Origin: Streptomyces canus
GTDB lineage: Bacteria; Actinomycetota; Actinomycetes; Streptomycetales; Streptomycetaceae
Assembly: GCF_001514145.1 (NCBI RefSeq)
Contig: NZ_KQ948669.1
Span: 248,001-312,000, forward strand
Reading direction: 5' to 3'
DNA length: 64,000 nt
Shown here: piece by piece, positions 17,175 to 26,149 of the stretch
Layout: each line of letters begins with the position of its first letter
Position numbering within the stretch: the stretch's first letter is position 1
The notes under the pieces: generated by a model
Databases searched by the model: none
Told to the model about the DNA's origin: nothing
The model's input: only the letters and a program-made list of their open reading frames with translations
Made by a program: the position numbers and the translations under genes

Positions 17175-18761
17175 TCACTCCTCCGCGTACGTCTCGCGCA
17201 GTTCGACCTTGCGCACCTTCCCGGACACCGTCATCGGGAAGGCGTCGAGGATCCTCAGCCGGCTCGGGATCTTGTAGTGGGCCAGCCGCCCCTCGCAGAA
17301 GCCGCGGAGATCCTCCAGGGTCGGCGGGTGCGCCGGGTCCCGTGGGATGACGCAGGCCAGCACCTCCTCGCCGTAGCGCTCATGAGGAACCCCGACGACC
17401 TGGACGTCCGCGATCTTCGGGTGGCCGTAGAGGAACTCCTCGATCTCGCGCGGGTAGATGTTCTCGCCACCCCGGATGATCATGTCCTTGATGCGGCCTA
17501 CGATCTCGACGTAGCCGTCCTCGCGCATCATCGCCAGGTCGCCGGTGTGCATCCAGCGTCCGGCGTCCACGGCCTCCGCCGTCTTCTCGGGCTCGTTCCA
17601 GTAACCGAGCATCACGCTGTAGCCGCGGGTGCACAACTCCCCCGCTGCGCCCCGGGGTTGGGTGACCCCGGTCGCCGGGTCGACGACCTTGACCTCGATG
17701 TGCGGAAGGACACGGCCGACCGTGCCGGTGCGGTGCTCGAGGTCGTCGTCCCTGCGGGTCTGCAAGGACACCGGGGACGTCTCGGTCATGCCGTAGCAGA
17801 TGGACACCTCCGCCATGTGCATCTCGGCGACCACCCGCTTCATCACCTCCACCGGGCAGGGCGAGCCCGCCATGATGCCGGTGCGCAGGGAGGAGAGGTC
17901 GTACGTCGCGAAGTCGGGGAGGTTCAACTCCGCGATGAACATGGTCGGAACGCCGTACAGCGAGGTGCAGCGCTCCTGCTGGACCGCGCGCAGCGTCGCC
18001 GCCGGGTCGAAGGACGGGGCCGGGATGACCACGCAGGCGCCGTGCAAGGTCGCCGCCAGGTTGCCCATCACCATGCCGAAGCAGTGGTAGAAGGGCACCG
18101 GGACGCAGACCCGGTCCTGCTCGCTGTAGGCGATCAACTCGCCCACGAAGTAGCCGTTGTTGAGGATGTTGTGGTGGGAGAGCGTGGCCCCCTTGGGGAA
18201 GCCCGTCGTGCCCGAGGTGTACTGGATGTTGATCGGGTCGTCGCAGGACAGTTCCGGGTACGCCGCGGCACGGCCGCCGCGCCCCAGCAACTCCCCCCAG
18301 CTCGGGTGGCCGAAGTACACGACCTCCCGCAACTCCCGGCACCTGCCGCGCACTTCGTCGACCATCGCCCGGTAGTCGCTGCTCTTGTGGCTGAGCGAGG
18401 CGAACAGCAGGGACACCCCCGCCTGGTTGAGGACGTACTCGACCTCGTGGGTGCGGTACGCCGGGTTGATGTTCACCATGACCGCGCCGATCCGCGCGGT
18501 GGCGTACTGCACGATCACCCACTCCGGACAGTTGACCGCCCAGATCCCCACCCGGTCGCCCTTGACGACCCCGGAGGCGAGCAGCGCGGACGCCAACTCG
18601 TCGACATCGGCGCCGAACTGGGCGTACGTCCAACGCCGCCCGGACGGCACGTCGACGAGCGCCTCGCGCTCCGGCCAGGTGGCCACGGCCCGGTCCAGGT
18701 TGTCGCCGATGGTGTCGCCGAGCAGCTCCGTCGTGCTCACGCCGTGCGTGTACGAGTTCAC
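17175..18761 (-). CDS. AMP-forming acyl-CoA synthetase (FadD-like)
   Basis: A 528-residue ANL-superfamily enzyme that activates a carboxylic acid as an acyl-adenylate and transfers it to CoA. The P-loop motif is IQYTSGTTGFPKGATLSH, the A5-type motif ICYGMTETSP, the hinge GRIKDMIIRGGENIYPREIE, and the catalytic lysine lies in MTVSGKVRKVEL. The residue pattern fits medium- or long-chain fatty acids, but the substrate cannot be fixed. GTG 18761 overlaps the stop of the upstream synthetase gene by 4 bp, so the two are translated together. Confidence 0.9.
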   Translation of the reverse strand: MNSYTHGVSTTELLGDTIGDNLDRAVATWPEREALVDVPSGRRWTYAQFGADVDELASALLASGVVKGDRVGIWAVNCPEWVIVQYATARIGAVMVNINPAYRTHEVEYVLNQAGVSLLFASLSHKSSDYRAMVDEVRGRCRELREVVYFGHPSWGELLGRGGRAAAYPELSCDDPINIQYTSGTTGFPKGATLSHHNILNNGYFVGELIAYSEQDRVCVPVPFYHCFGMVMGNLAATLHGACVVIPAPSFDPAATLRAVQQERCTSLYGVPTMFIAELNLPDFATYDLSSLRTGIMAGSPCPVEVMKRVVAEMHMAEVSICYGMTETSPVSLQTRRDDDLEHRTGTVGRVLPHIEVKVVDPATGVTQPRGAAGELCTRGYSVMLGYWNEPEKTAEAVDAGRWMHTGDLAMMREDGYVEIVGRIKDMIIRGGENIYPREIEEFLYGHPKIADVQVVGVPHERYGEEVLACVIPRDPAHPPTLEDLRGFCEGRLAHYKIPSRLRILDAFPMTVSGKVRKVELRETYAEE

Positions 18762-20425
18762 CGGAAGTCCTCCTCGCGGTACTCGGCGTCCGACCCCGCC
18801 GCCGTCGCCTCACGCAGTTCGATCCGCCGGATCTTGCCGGAGACCGTCTTGGGCAGCTCCGCGAACTCCAGCCGCCGGATCCGCTTGTACGGCGCGAGCG
18901 ACTCCCTGGAGTGCTCGAACAGCACCTTGGCCGTGTCGGGACCGGGCTCCCAGCCCTCCGCCAGCACGACGTACGCCTTCGGGACCGCGAGCCGCAGCTC
19001 GTCCGGCGCGGGCACGACGGCCGCCTCGGCCACCGCTTCGTGTTCGAGGAGCGCGCTCTCCAGCTCGAAGGGGCTGATCTTGTAGTCGGAGGCCTTGAAG
19101 ACGTCGTCGCTGCGCCCGATGTAGGTCAGGTACCCCTCGTCGTCCCTCGACGCCACGTCGCCGGTCCGGTAGTAACCACCCGCCATCGCCTCCGCCGTGC
19201 GGTCCGGGTCGCCGTGGTAGCCGGTCATCAGGCCGACCGGCCGGGCCGACAGGTCCAGCGCGATCTCGCCCTCGGCCGCGCCGGGCGCGCCGGACACCGG
19301 GTCGAGGAGCTCCACCTCGAAGCCGGGGCTCGGGCGGCCCATGGAACCGGTCTTCAGCACCTGCCCGGGGCTGTTGGAGACCTGGACGGCCGTCTCGGTC
19401 TGGCCGAAGCCGTCCCGGATGGTGATGCCCCATGCCCGTCGGACCTGCTCGATGACCTCGGGGTTCAGCGGCTCGCCCGCGGCCACCACCTCGCGCGGCT
19501 TTCGGCGCAGCTGGGTCAGGTCGGCCTGGATGAGCATGCGCCATACGGTCGGCGGTGCGCAGAAGGTCGTGACCCCCGCCCGGTCCATCTCGGACATCAG
19601 ACGGCCCGCGTCGAAGCGCGTGTAGTTGTGGATGAAGACGGTCGCCTCCGCGTTCCACGGCGCGAACAGGTTGGACCAGGCGTGCTTGGCCCAGCCCGGC
19701 GAGGAGATGTTCAGATGCACGTCGCCGGGCCTCAGGCCGATCCAGTACATGGTCGCCAGGTGCCCGATCGGGTACGAGGTGTGCGTGTGCTCCACGAGCT
19801 TGGGGCGGGCCGTCGTACCGGAGGTGAAGTACAGCATCAGCGGGTCGTCGGCGAGGGTCGGGCCGTCGGGCAGGAACTCCTCGGAGGCGGTGTACGCGTC
19901 CTCGTACGGCTGCCAGCCCTCCGGTACGCCGCCGACGGCGATGCGCGTGTAGTCGCCGGGCACCTCGTCGAACTTGCCGGTGTCCTCGGCCCGCACCAGG
20001 ACGTGCCGCACCCGGCCGCGCTCGACGCGGTCGCGCAGGTCGGCGGGGCCGAGCAGCGGGGTCGCCGGAATGACGACGGCACGCAGCTTCATGGCCGCGA
20101 GGGCCGTCTCCCACAGCTCTGCCTGGTTGCCCAGCATGACCAGGATCCGGTCCTCGGCCTCCACCCCGCGCTCGCGCAGCAGATTGGCGACCCGGTTGGA
20201 CCGTTCGGCCATCTCGGCGAAGGACAGACGGATCTCGCTGCCGTCCTCCTCGACGATGTGCAGGGCCGTGCGGTCGTTGCCCTCGGCGATGACGTCGAAC
20301 CAGTCGAGCGCCCAGTTGAAGTGCTGCGGGCGGGGCCAGACGAAGCCCTCGTACGCCGTCGCGTAGTCCTCGCGGTGCTGGAGCAGGAAGTCCCGCGCCC
20401 CGCGGAAGTCCTCCGTAGCCGTCAT
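18758..20425 (-). CDS. AMP-forming acyl-CoA synthetase (ACSM/acetyl-CoA synthetase-like)
   Basis: A 555-residue ANL enzyme distinct from its neighbour. Motifs are LYFTSGTTARPKLVEHTH, DGFGQTETAV, GRSDDVFKASDYKISPFELE and KTVSGKIRRIEL (catalytic Lys). The FNWALDWFDVIAEGNDRTAL start and the FKASDYKI hinge resemble medium-chain acyl-CoA synthetases. It is the first gene of a two-gene operon with the FadD-like synthetase. The LuxR/GAF regulator is transcribed divergently from a 116-bp gap containing a CCCCCGAACGGGGG palindrome. The pair probably activates two different acids under that regulator. Confidence 0.9.
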   Translation of the reverse strand: MTATEDFRGARDFLLQHREDYATAYEGFVWPRPQHFNWALDWFDVIAEGNDRTALHIVEEDGSEIRLSFAEMAERSNRVANLLRERGVEAEDRILVMLGNQAELWETALAAMKLRAVVIPATPLLGPADLRDRVERGRVRHVLVRAEDTGKFDEVPGDYTRIAVGGVPEGWQPYEDAYTASEEFLPDGPTLADDPLMLYFTSGTTARPKLVEHTHTSYPIGHLATMYWIGLRPGDVHLNISSPGWAKHAWSNLFAPWNAEATVFIHNYTRFDAGRLMSEMDRAGVTTFCAPPTVWRMLIQADLTQLRRKPREVVAAGEPLNPEVIEQVRRAWGITIRDGFGQTETAVQVSNSPGQVLKTGSMGRPSPGFEVELLDPVSGAPGAAEGEIALDLSARPVGLMTGYHGDPDRTAEAMAGGYYRTGDVASRDDEGYLTYIGRSDDVFKASDYKISPFELESALLEHEAVAEAAVVPAPDELRLAVPKAYVVLAEGWEPGPDTAKVLFEHSRESLAPYKRIRRLEFAELPKTVSGKIRRIELREATAAGSDAEYREEDFR

Positions 20426-20500
20426 CTTGCGTCCTCCTTGGTGCCGGACCTTGCCGGGCGGCTCTCTGCCATCGTGTAATCCGTGATGCAGGTCTCACTA

Positions 20501-20514
20501 CCCCCGAACGGGGG
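20501..20514. promoter_or_regulatory. palindrome in the synthetase/regulator divergent promoter
   Basis: CCCCC-GAAC-GGGGG is a perfect inverted repeat, 28 bp upstream of the regulator start and 76 bp upstream of the synthetase start. It is a candidate autoregulatory operator. Confidence 0.45.
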
Positions 20515-20541
20515 TGTGTGCCGCAGCGAAGGGACGAGCAG

Positions 20542-21372
20542 GTGTCGGTGAACCCGGGCGGAGCAGTGGAGATCCGGCGTGCGCTCGCGCGGCTGCGGCG
20601 CACGACGGGGCTTCCGGTCGCCTTCGGCGGTCTGGTCGAGCCCGACCGGTCGCGGATCCGGATCAGCGAACTGAGCGGTACGGCCACCACCTCGCTCCTC
20701 GCGCTCGCGGTGACCTCGGGCAACGGACTCGGCGGCAAGGCGGTCGCACTGGCCCGCCCGTGCGCCGTGGCGGACTACTCCATGTCCCGGCAGATCAGCC
20801 ATGAGTACGACGCCGCCGTCGCCGCCGAGGGGCTGCGCTCGGTGCTTGCCGTGCCGGTGGTCGTACGGCGCCGGGTGCGGGGCGTCCTGTACGGCGCTCT
20901 GCGGGACGCCCGGCCGCTCGGCGACCGCACGCTGACGGCGGCGGTGGACGCGGCGCGGGACGTGGAGCAGGCGCTGGTCGTCGACGACGAGGCGCGGGAC
21001 GTGCTGGTGGCGGCGCGGGCCGAGCCGAGGCGCGACGACCCCTCCACGTGGGAGCAGGTCCGGGAGGCGCACGCGGCGCTGCGGGCGCTGGCCCCGCGGA
21101 TCGGCGACCCGGAGCTGCGGGCCGACCTGCTCGACGCCTGCGCGCTCCTGACCCCGGATGCAGGGGCCTCGAAAGGCATCGCCCTCGCACCGCGCGAGCT
21201 GGACGTCCTGGCCTGTGTGGCGGCCGGGGCGACGAACGCCGCGGCGGCGGACAGGCTGGGTGTGAGAGCCGAGACGGTCAAGGCGTACCTGCGGTCGGCC
21301 ATGCGGAAACTCGGGGCCAGGACCCGTGGAGAGGCGGTGGTCGCCGCACGCCGGGCGGGACTGCTCCCGTGA
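20542..21372 (+). CDS. GAF-domain LuxR-family transcriptional regulator
   Basis: A 276-residue regulator. Residues 1-140 form a GAF-like sensor (LRRTTGLPVAFGGLVEPD, then LGGKAVALARPCAVADY and RSVLAVPVVVRRRVRGVLYG). The C-terminus is a LuxR-type HTH (LAPRELDVLACVAAGATNAA, then ADRLGVRAETVKAYLRSAM). There is no receiver domain, so it senses a ligand rather than a phosphoryl signal. I chose GTG 20542 because AAGGGA lies 7 nt upstream; GTG 20518 would add 8 residues. Its divergent position makes it the likely regulator of the two acyl-CoA synthetases. Confidence 0.82.
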   Translation: MSVNPGGAVEIRRALARLRRTTGLPVAFGGLVEPDRSRIRISELSGTATTSLLALAVTSGNGLGGKAVALARPCAVADYSMSRQISHEYDAAVAAEGLRSVLAVPVVVRRRVRGVLYGALRDARPLGDRTLTAAVDAARDVEQALVVDDEARDVLVAARAEPRRDDPSTWEQVREAHAALRALAPRIGDPELRADLLDACALLTPDAGASKGIALAPRELDVLACVAAGATNAAAADRLGVRAETVKAYLRSAMRKLGARTRGEAVVAARRAGLLP

Positions 21373-21535
21373 CAACCCGGCTCCTCCCGTAACATTGGTA
21401 GACATCTCATTCATTCACGGGTGCTTTGAATTTTTCCATGCGGAACCGGTTGTTATTTCCCTCACCACCTCTTCCCGCCGAATTTCAAAGCACCTTGCCT
21501 AATATTGGCCAGGACACGACACAGGGAGGGGAGCG
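21373..21535 (+). promoter_or_regulatory. LAL regulator promoter with long-range inverted repeat
   Basis: A TAATAT -10 hexamer (21500-21505) lies 30 bp before the start codon. GGTGCTTTGAA (21420-21430) and TTCAAAGCACC (21484-21494) form an 11-bp inverted repeat whose arms are 53 bp apart; the right arm ends just before the -10. The region is unusually AT-rich for this genome. DNA looping by a dimeric regulator is possible. Confidence 0.5.
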
Positions 21536-24361
21536 GTGACCGTGCCACGCGACTTCCAGGAGCCCGCGAGATGCCGCCCTGACCTGGTCATCGGCAGGGA
21601 CGAACTGTTCGGCCAGGCCCGCGAGCAGTTGACCCGCGGCGGCAGCGTGCTCCTGCACGGCCCGGCCGGAATAGGAAAGTCGACCGTCCTGCGGGCCCTG
21701 GCCGCGGAATACGGCGAAGCGGCCCACACCGTCTTGCGCTGCTCGGCCACCGAGTCGGAATCCCACCTCCCCTTCCTGGCCCTGGCCGACCTCTTCGGAC
21801 TGGTCCTCGACGACGTCTCCGACAAGCTGCCCGCCGCCCAGCGCACCGCGCTCGAGTCGGCGCTGACCGGACGCGGTGAGTCCACCCTCCAGCGCGACGG
21901 CCTCGCCCTGCGCCTGGCCGTGCTGTCGGCGCTGCGCGCCCTCGCTGCCGAAGGACCCGTCCTGGTCGTCGCCGACGACGTCCAGTGGCTGGACCCCGCG
22001 AGCCTGGAACTGCTCGGCTTCGCCGCCCGGCGGCTCGGCGACATACCGGTGCGGATGCTGTGCGCGGTCCGGACCGACGGCCCCGAGTACGACCGCCATC
22101 TACGCGCGTTGCCCCCGGACAGCCTCGCCGTCCGCTTCAACCCGCTCACCCGCGCCCAGGTGGCCGCGCTGCTCGACCACCGCGGCTACACCGGCCTGCA
22201 GCGCTCCACCGTCCGGGACATCCACCGCACCAGCGGCGGCAACCCGTTCTACGCCCTGGAACTCGGCCGCGCGCTCACCGAGAACCCGACCCCGCCGCGC
22301 CCCGGTGAGCCCCTGCCGGTGCCCACCTCGCTCCGCGCCCTGGTGCTCAGCCGCCTGGAGATGCTGTCCGAGGAGGCCCGCCGCACCCTCCTGGTGGCCA
22401 GCGCGGGCGCCCGCCCCACCCCGGCCCTGCTGCACGCGGCCGGCCGCACGGACGCCGAGGCGGAGATGGCCCAGGCGGGCGCGCTGGGCCTGCTCGCGAC
22501 GGAGGCCGAGGGTCCCGCCGTACGCTTCGCGCATCCGCTGATCTCGGCCGCGCTGTACGCGGAGGCGCCCGCACAGGACCGGCGGGACGCGCACCGGGCG
22601 CTGTCCACGGCCGCCTCAGACCCGATCGAGCGGGCCCGCCATCTCGCCCTCGCGACCATCGGCACCGACCCGGAGGTGGCAGCCCGGCTCGCCGAGGCCG
22701 CGGCCCTGGCCCGGGACCGGGGCGCACCCTCGATGGCCGCCTCCCTCGGGCTGCTGTCGGCCCGGCACACCCCGGCCGACACGGTGCCCGCTCCTGACGT
22801 ACGACGGCTCGCGGCGGCCGAGGACGCGATCACCGCCGGTGAGCTGGACCTCGCCCGGGACATCGCCCGGGACGTGCTCACCCGGGCCACCGTGCCCGCG
22901 GACCGGGTGCGGGCCTGGATCATCGTGATCGACACCGCGGGTCACGCCATGACGGAGGTCGACGCGGTCTTCCCGCAGGCGCTGGCCGACGCGGGCGACG
23001 ACCCCGAACTGCTCGCCCTGATCCGCTACCAGCTGGCCTGGCGCGCCCTGCTCGTCGAGGGCGACTTCGTCGAGGCCCGCGGGGAGGCCGCGCACTCGGC
23101 GGCGCTGGCCGCACGGGCCGGCGACCGCTACAACGAACTGATGGCGCTGTCCTTCCAGGCCCAGCTGGAGACCCTCATGGGCCATCCGGACGCCCCCGCC
23201 ACCATCAAACGCGCCCTGAAGGAGCCCCAGGACCCGCGGGTGGCCTGCCACCACAACGGCGCCGGGTACTCCCGCTTCCGCTGGCTGATCATGAGTGACC
23301 AGCTGCCCGAGGCCCGCGCGACGGTCACCGCGCTGCTGCGCGAGGTGCGGCGGCGCGGTTCGGTCGAGAGCGAAGTGCACTTCCTGCGCGGGGTGGCCGA
23401 GACCGAACTGCGCTCAGGACACTGCGGACGGGCCCTCGACCTGGCCCGGGAGAGCCTGATGATGGCCCGGGACACCGGGATCGGCGAGGTGGCCTCGGCC
23501 GTGCTCGCCTCCATCGCGGAGGCCTCGGGCGGCAGTGTCGAGCGGGCGCTCGAACTGGCCAGGGAGGCGGTCGATCACGCCGAGGAGAACGGCGACCAGA
23601 TGTACGAGTCCCGGGGCCTGGCGGTCCTCGGGTACGCGCAGCTCGTCGCCGGGGACGCGCAGGGCGCGGTCCGTTCGCTGCGCCGGGTGCGCGAGCTGGA
23701 GCACGGGCTCGGCATCACGGACCCGGCGCGCGGCCGCTGGCAGGGCGACCTCGCCGAGGCCCTCGTACGCATCGGGGAGAGCGGCGAAGCGCAGGACGTC
23801 ATCGACGAGACGCGGGTGAACGCGCTCCGACTGGGCCGGGAGAGCGTGCTCGCCGTACTGGACCGGGCCGAGGCACTGGTGCGGGCGGCGCGCGGTGAAC
23901 ACGAGGCGGCGCTGGTCCAGTTGACGTCGGTGCAGGATCGTCTCGCCAAGCTGGGCTACGGCCTGGAGGAGGCGCGCGCCGCCTTCGCCCTGGCCCAGCT
24001 GCGCACCCGGCGGCCGGGGCCGACGTCGTACGACGAGGCGGCCCGGCTCTTCAGGCGCTGCCGGGCGCTGCCCTGGCTGCGCCAGGTGGAGGCGGCCGCG
24101 CTGGCCCGGCCGGAGAAGCCGGAGCCCGCCCCCACCACCGTGCCGGACGGGCTGGAAGGGCTCCAGGGGCTCGAAGGACTGGCCTCGATGGAGCGTCAGG
24201 TGGCCGCGCTCGTCATGGAGGGCGCCACCAACCGGGAGATAGCCGCGCGGCTGTTCATCAGCGTGAAGACGGTCGAGGCGACCCTCACCCGCGTCTACCG
24301 CAAGCTCGGGATCCGCTCCCGGGTGGACATCGTCCGGCTGGCGGCGGGGCGCCGACCGTAG
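21536..24361 (+). CDS. large ATP-binding LuxR-family (LAL) regulator
   Basis: A 941-residue regulator. An AAA ATPase domain at the N-terminus has Walker A GPAGIGKST at about residue 43 and Walker B VLVVADDVQWLDP at about 142. A long helical TPR-like middle follows. The C-terminus is a LuxR HTH (MERQVAALVMEGATNREIAA then RLFISVKTVEATLTRVYRKL). LAL proteins (MalT-like) activate metabolic, protease or antibiotic genes on binding an inducer. The GTG start has GGGAGGGG upstream. It directly precedes, on the same strand, a secreted trypsin whose promoter carries palindromes, so it may activate that gene. Confidence 0.92.
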   Translation: MTVPRDFQEPARCRPDLVIGRDELFGQAREQLTRGGSVLLHGPAGIGKSTVLRALAAEYGEAAHTVLRCSATESESHLPFLALADLFGLVLDDVSDKLPAAQRTALESALTGRGESTLQRDGLALRLAVLSALRALAAEGPVLVVADDVQWLDPASLELLGFAARRLGDIPVRMLCAVRTDGPEYDRHLRALPPDSLAVRFNPLTRAQVAALLDHRGYTGLQRSTVRDIHRTSGGNPFYALELGRALTENPTPPRPGEPLPVPTSLRALVLSRLEMLSEEARRTLLVASAGARPTPALLHAAGRTDAEAEMAQAGALGLLATEAEGPAVRFAHPLISAALYAEAPAQDRRDAHRALSTAASDPIERARHLALATIGTDPEVAARLAEAAALARDRGAPSMAASLGLLSARHTPADTVPAPDVRRLAAAEDAITAGELDLARDIARDVLTRATVPADRVRAWIIVIDTAGHAMTEVDAVFPQALADAGDDPELLALIRYQLAWRALLVEGDFVEARGEAAHSAALAARAGDRYNELMALSFQAQLETLMGHPDAPATIKRALKEPQDPRVACHHNGAGYSRFRWLIMSDQLPEARATVTALLREVRRRGSVESEVHFLRGVAETELRSGHCGRALDLARESLMMARDTGIGEVASAVLASIAEASGGSVERALELAREAVDHAEENGDQMYESRGLAVLGYAQLVAGDAQGAVRSLRRVRELEHGLGITDPARGRWQGDLAEALVRIGESGEAQDVIDETRVNALRLGRESVLAVLDRAEALVRAARGEHEAALVQLTSVQDRLAKLGYGLEEARAAFALAQLRTRRPGPTSYDEAARLFRRCRALPWLRQVEAAALARPEKPEPAPTTVPDGLEGLQGLEGLASMERQVAALVMEGATNREIAARLFISVKTVEATLTRVYRKLGIRSRVDIVRLAAGRRP

Positions 24362-24420
24362 CCGACGGACCGTCAGAAACGCTCTCCTCAGGGCGGACCG
24401 AGGGTTTTCCCTGCCCAACT

Positions 24421-24446
24421 CCCCTAGGGGGTTCCCTCATTGGGAA
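24421..24446 (+). promoter_or_regulatory. paired palindromes upstream of the trypsin gene
   Basis: CCCCTAGGGG (24421-24430) is a perfect palindrome. It is followed directly by TTCCC-TCATT-GGGAA (24432-24446). They form a compact block about 130 bp before the protease start and 60 bp after the LAL stop. It resembles the CTnGGG...CCC inverted repeats bound by LuxR-type regulators, which is inference. Confidence 0.5.
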
Positions 24447-24574
24447 GGGGAACTTCCGGGTTCTAGCTTATGAACATGCCGCTCGCCCGGGCATACGGGG
24501 GTCGGTCCCGCGACCCCCGTGCACACCCCCACACCCGCGCGACCCCCCACCGGCAACCCTGAGGAGACTCACTG

Positions 24575-25366
24575 ATGTTCGGTCTCACCCGTGCGAAGAA
24601 GGCCACCGGCGTCGCCCTGGCGACCGCCGCTGCCGCGGCCACCGCGTTGCTCGGCGCCCCCACCGCCGTCGCCGCTCCCCAGCCCATCGTCGGCGGTACG
24701 ACGACGACCACGACCTCGTACCCGTTCATGATGCAGATCACGGACGCCTCGCAGAACCAGTTCTGCGGCGGCACCCTGGTCTCCGCGACCAAGGTCGTCA
24801 CCGCGGCCCACTGCATGGTCGGCGAGACCACCAGCAGCGTGAGAGTCGTCGGCGGCCGCACCTACCTCAGCGGCACCAACGGCACGGTCAGCCGGGTCAG
24901 CAAGATCTGGATCAACCCGGACTACACGGACGCCACCAACGGCGACGACGTGGCCGTACTGACGCTGTCGACGTCGATGCCGTACACCACGGCGTCCTAC
25001 GTCTCCTCGTCCCAGACCAGCCTGTACGCGGCCGGCACCACGGCCCGCATCGTCGGCTGGGGCACCACCTCGGAGAGCGGCAGCTCCTCCAACCAGCTGC
25101 GGACCGCGACCGTGCCGATCGTGTCCAACTCCAGCTGTGCCAGTTCCTACGGCTCCGACTTCGTCGCGAGCGACATGGTTTGCGCCGGATACACATCCGG
25201 CGGCGTAGACACCTGCCAGGGCGACAGCGGCGGTCCCCTGCTCATCGGGGGCGTCCTGGCAGGTATCACTTCCTGGGGAGAGGGGTGCGCGGAGGCCGGT
25301 TACCCGGGGGTCTACACCCGGCTGACCACCTTCTCCAGCCTCGTGACCGCGCAGGTCAACTCGTAG
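24575..25366 (+). CDS. secreted trypsin-like serine protease (family S1A)
   Basis: A 263-residue preproenzyme. A Sec signal (TGVALATAAAAATALLGAPTAV) and a short propeptide precede the mature start PIVGGT. The catalytic triad is His in VVTAAHC, Asp in GDDVAVLTL and Ser in CQGDSGGP. The Asp in GGVDTCQGDSGG occupies the base of the S1 pocket, predicting cleavage after Arg or Lys, as in Streptomyces griseus trypsin. Cysteines are paired as in that enzyme. GAGGAG precedes ATG 24575. The upstream LAL regulator and palindromes suggest specific transcriptional activation. Confidence 0.95.
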   Translation: MFGLTRAKKATGVALATAAAAATALLGAPTAVAAPQPIVGGTTTTTTSYPFMMQITDASQNQFCGGTLVSATKVVTAAHCMVGETTSSVRVVGGRTYLSGTNGTVSRVSKIWINPDYTDATNGDDVAVLTLSTSMPYTTASYVSSSQTSLYAAGTTARIVGWGTTSESGSSSNQLRTATVPIVSNSSCASSYGSDFVASDMVCAGYTSGGVDTCQGDSGGPLLIGGVLAGITSWGEGCAEAGYPGVYTRLTTFSSLVTAQVNS

Positions 25367-25375
25367 GTCCCCAGA

Positions 25376-25404
25376 GGTTCTCCTGAGCATCGCTCAGGTG
25401 AGAA
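25376..25404 (+). terminator. terminator of the trypsin gene
   Basis: CCTGAGC (25382-25388) pairs with GCTCAGG (25392-25398) across a 3-nt loop. Outside it TTCTC and GAGAA extend the stem with a small bulge. It starts about 10 bp past the stop codon. Confidence 0.6.
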
Positions 25405-25483
25405 GCCGGGGGCGTTGCGGGCCACCACGAGCGGCCCGCAGCGCCCCCTGTCCATGTGCGCGATCCGTGTTTCAATGACCGCC

Positions 25484-26131
25484 ATGGTGTCCACGGACCG
25501 TGTCCTCGCCTTCGCCGCGATGTCCCTGCTGGTCATCGTCATCCCAGGGCCCAGCGTGCTGTTCGTCATCGGCCGGGCCCTCGCGCACGGCAGGCGTACC
25601 GCGGTGGCGACGGCGGTCGGCAACGTCTTCGGTTCCTACCTGCTCGTCGTGGCGGTCGCGGTCGGGATCGGTTCCCTGGTGGAGCGGTCGGTGGCCGTCT
25701 ACCTGGCGGTGAAGCTGGCGGGCGCCGCGTATCTGGTCTTCCTCGGGGTGCAGGCCTTCCGGCACCGCAAGGAGCTGAAGGCCTCGGCGATCGCCTCCCG
25801 GTCCGCCGGACCGGCGCGGGGTGACCTGCGGACGGTGCTCGACGGCGCCCTCGTCGGGGTCACCAACCCCAAGGGCATTGTCTTCTTCGCGGCCGTGCTC
25901 CCCCAGTTCGTGGACCACTCGGCAGGGCACGTACCGGCGCAGATGCTGTTGCTCGGCCTGGTCCCGATCGCCATCGGCCTGGTCACGGACACCCTGTGGG
26001 GCCTGACCGCGTCGGCCGCCCGCACCTGGTTCGCCCGCTCCGACCGCCGCCTCTCGATGATCGGCGGCGCGGGCGGGTTCACGATGATCGGGCTGGGGCT
26101 GACGGTCGCGGTGACGGGGCGGGCGGACTGA
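25484..26131 (+). CDS. LysE/RhtB-family amino-acid exporter
   Basis: A 215-residue, six-helix membrane protein of the LysE superfamily. It starts TDRVLAFAAMSLLVIVIPGP, including the IPGP signature of helix 1. It continues through the GRRTAVATAVGNVFGSYLLV segment, and LVGVTNPKGIVFFAAVLPQF carries the conserved NPK. These proteins export amino acids or derivatives using the proton motive force; the substrate is unknown. ATG 25484 starts directly before helix 1; ATG 25475 is an alternative three residues upstream. It ends 18 bp from the convergent winged-helix gene. Confidence 0.88.
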   Translation: MVSTDRVLAFAAMSLLVIVIPGPSVLFVIGRALAHGRRTAVATAVGNVFGSYLLVVAVAVGIGSLVERSVAVYLAVKLAGAAYLVFLGVQAFRHRKELKASAIASRSAGPARGDLRTVLDGALVGVTNPKGIVFFAAVLPQFVDHSAGHVPAQMLLLGLVPIAIGLVTDTLWGLTASAARTWFARSDRRLSMIGGAGGFTMIGLGLTVAVTGRAD

Positions 26132-26149
26132 ACGGTCCCCTTCGGCGGG

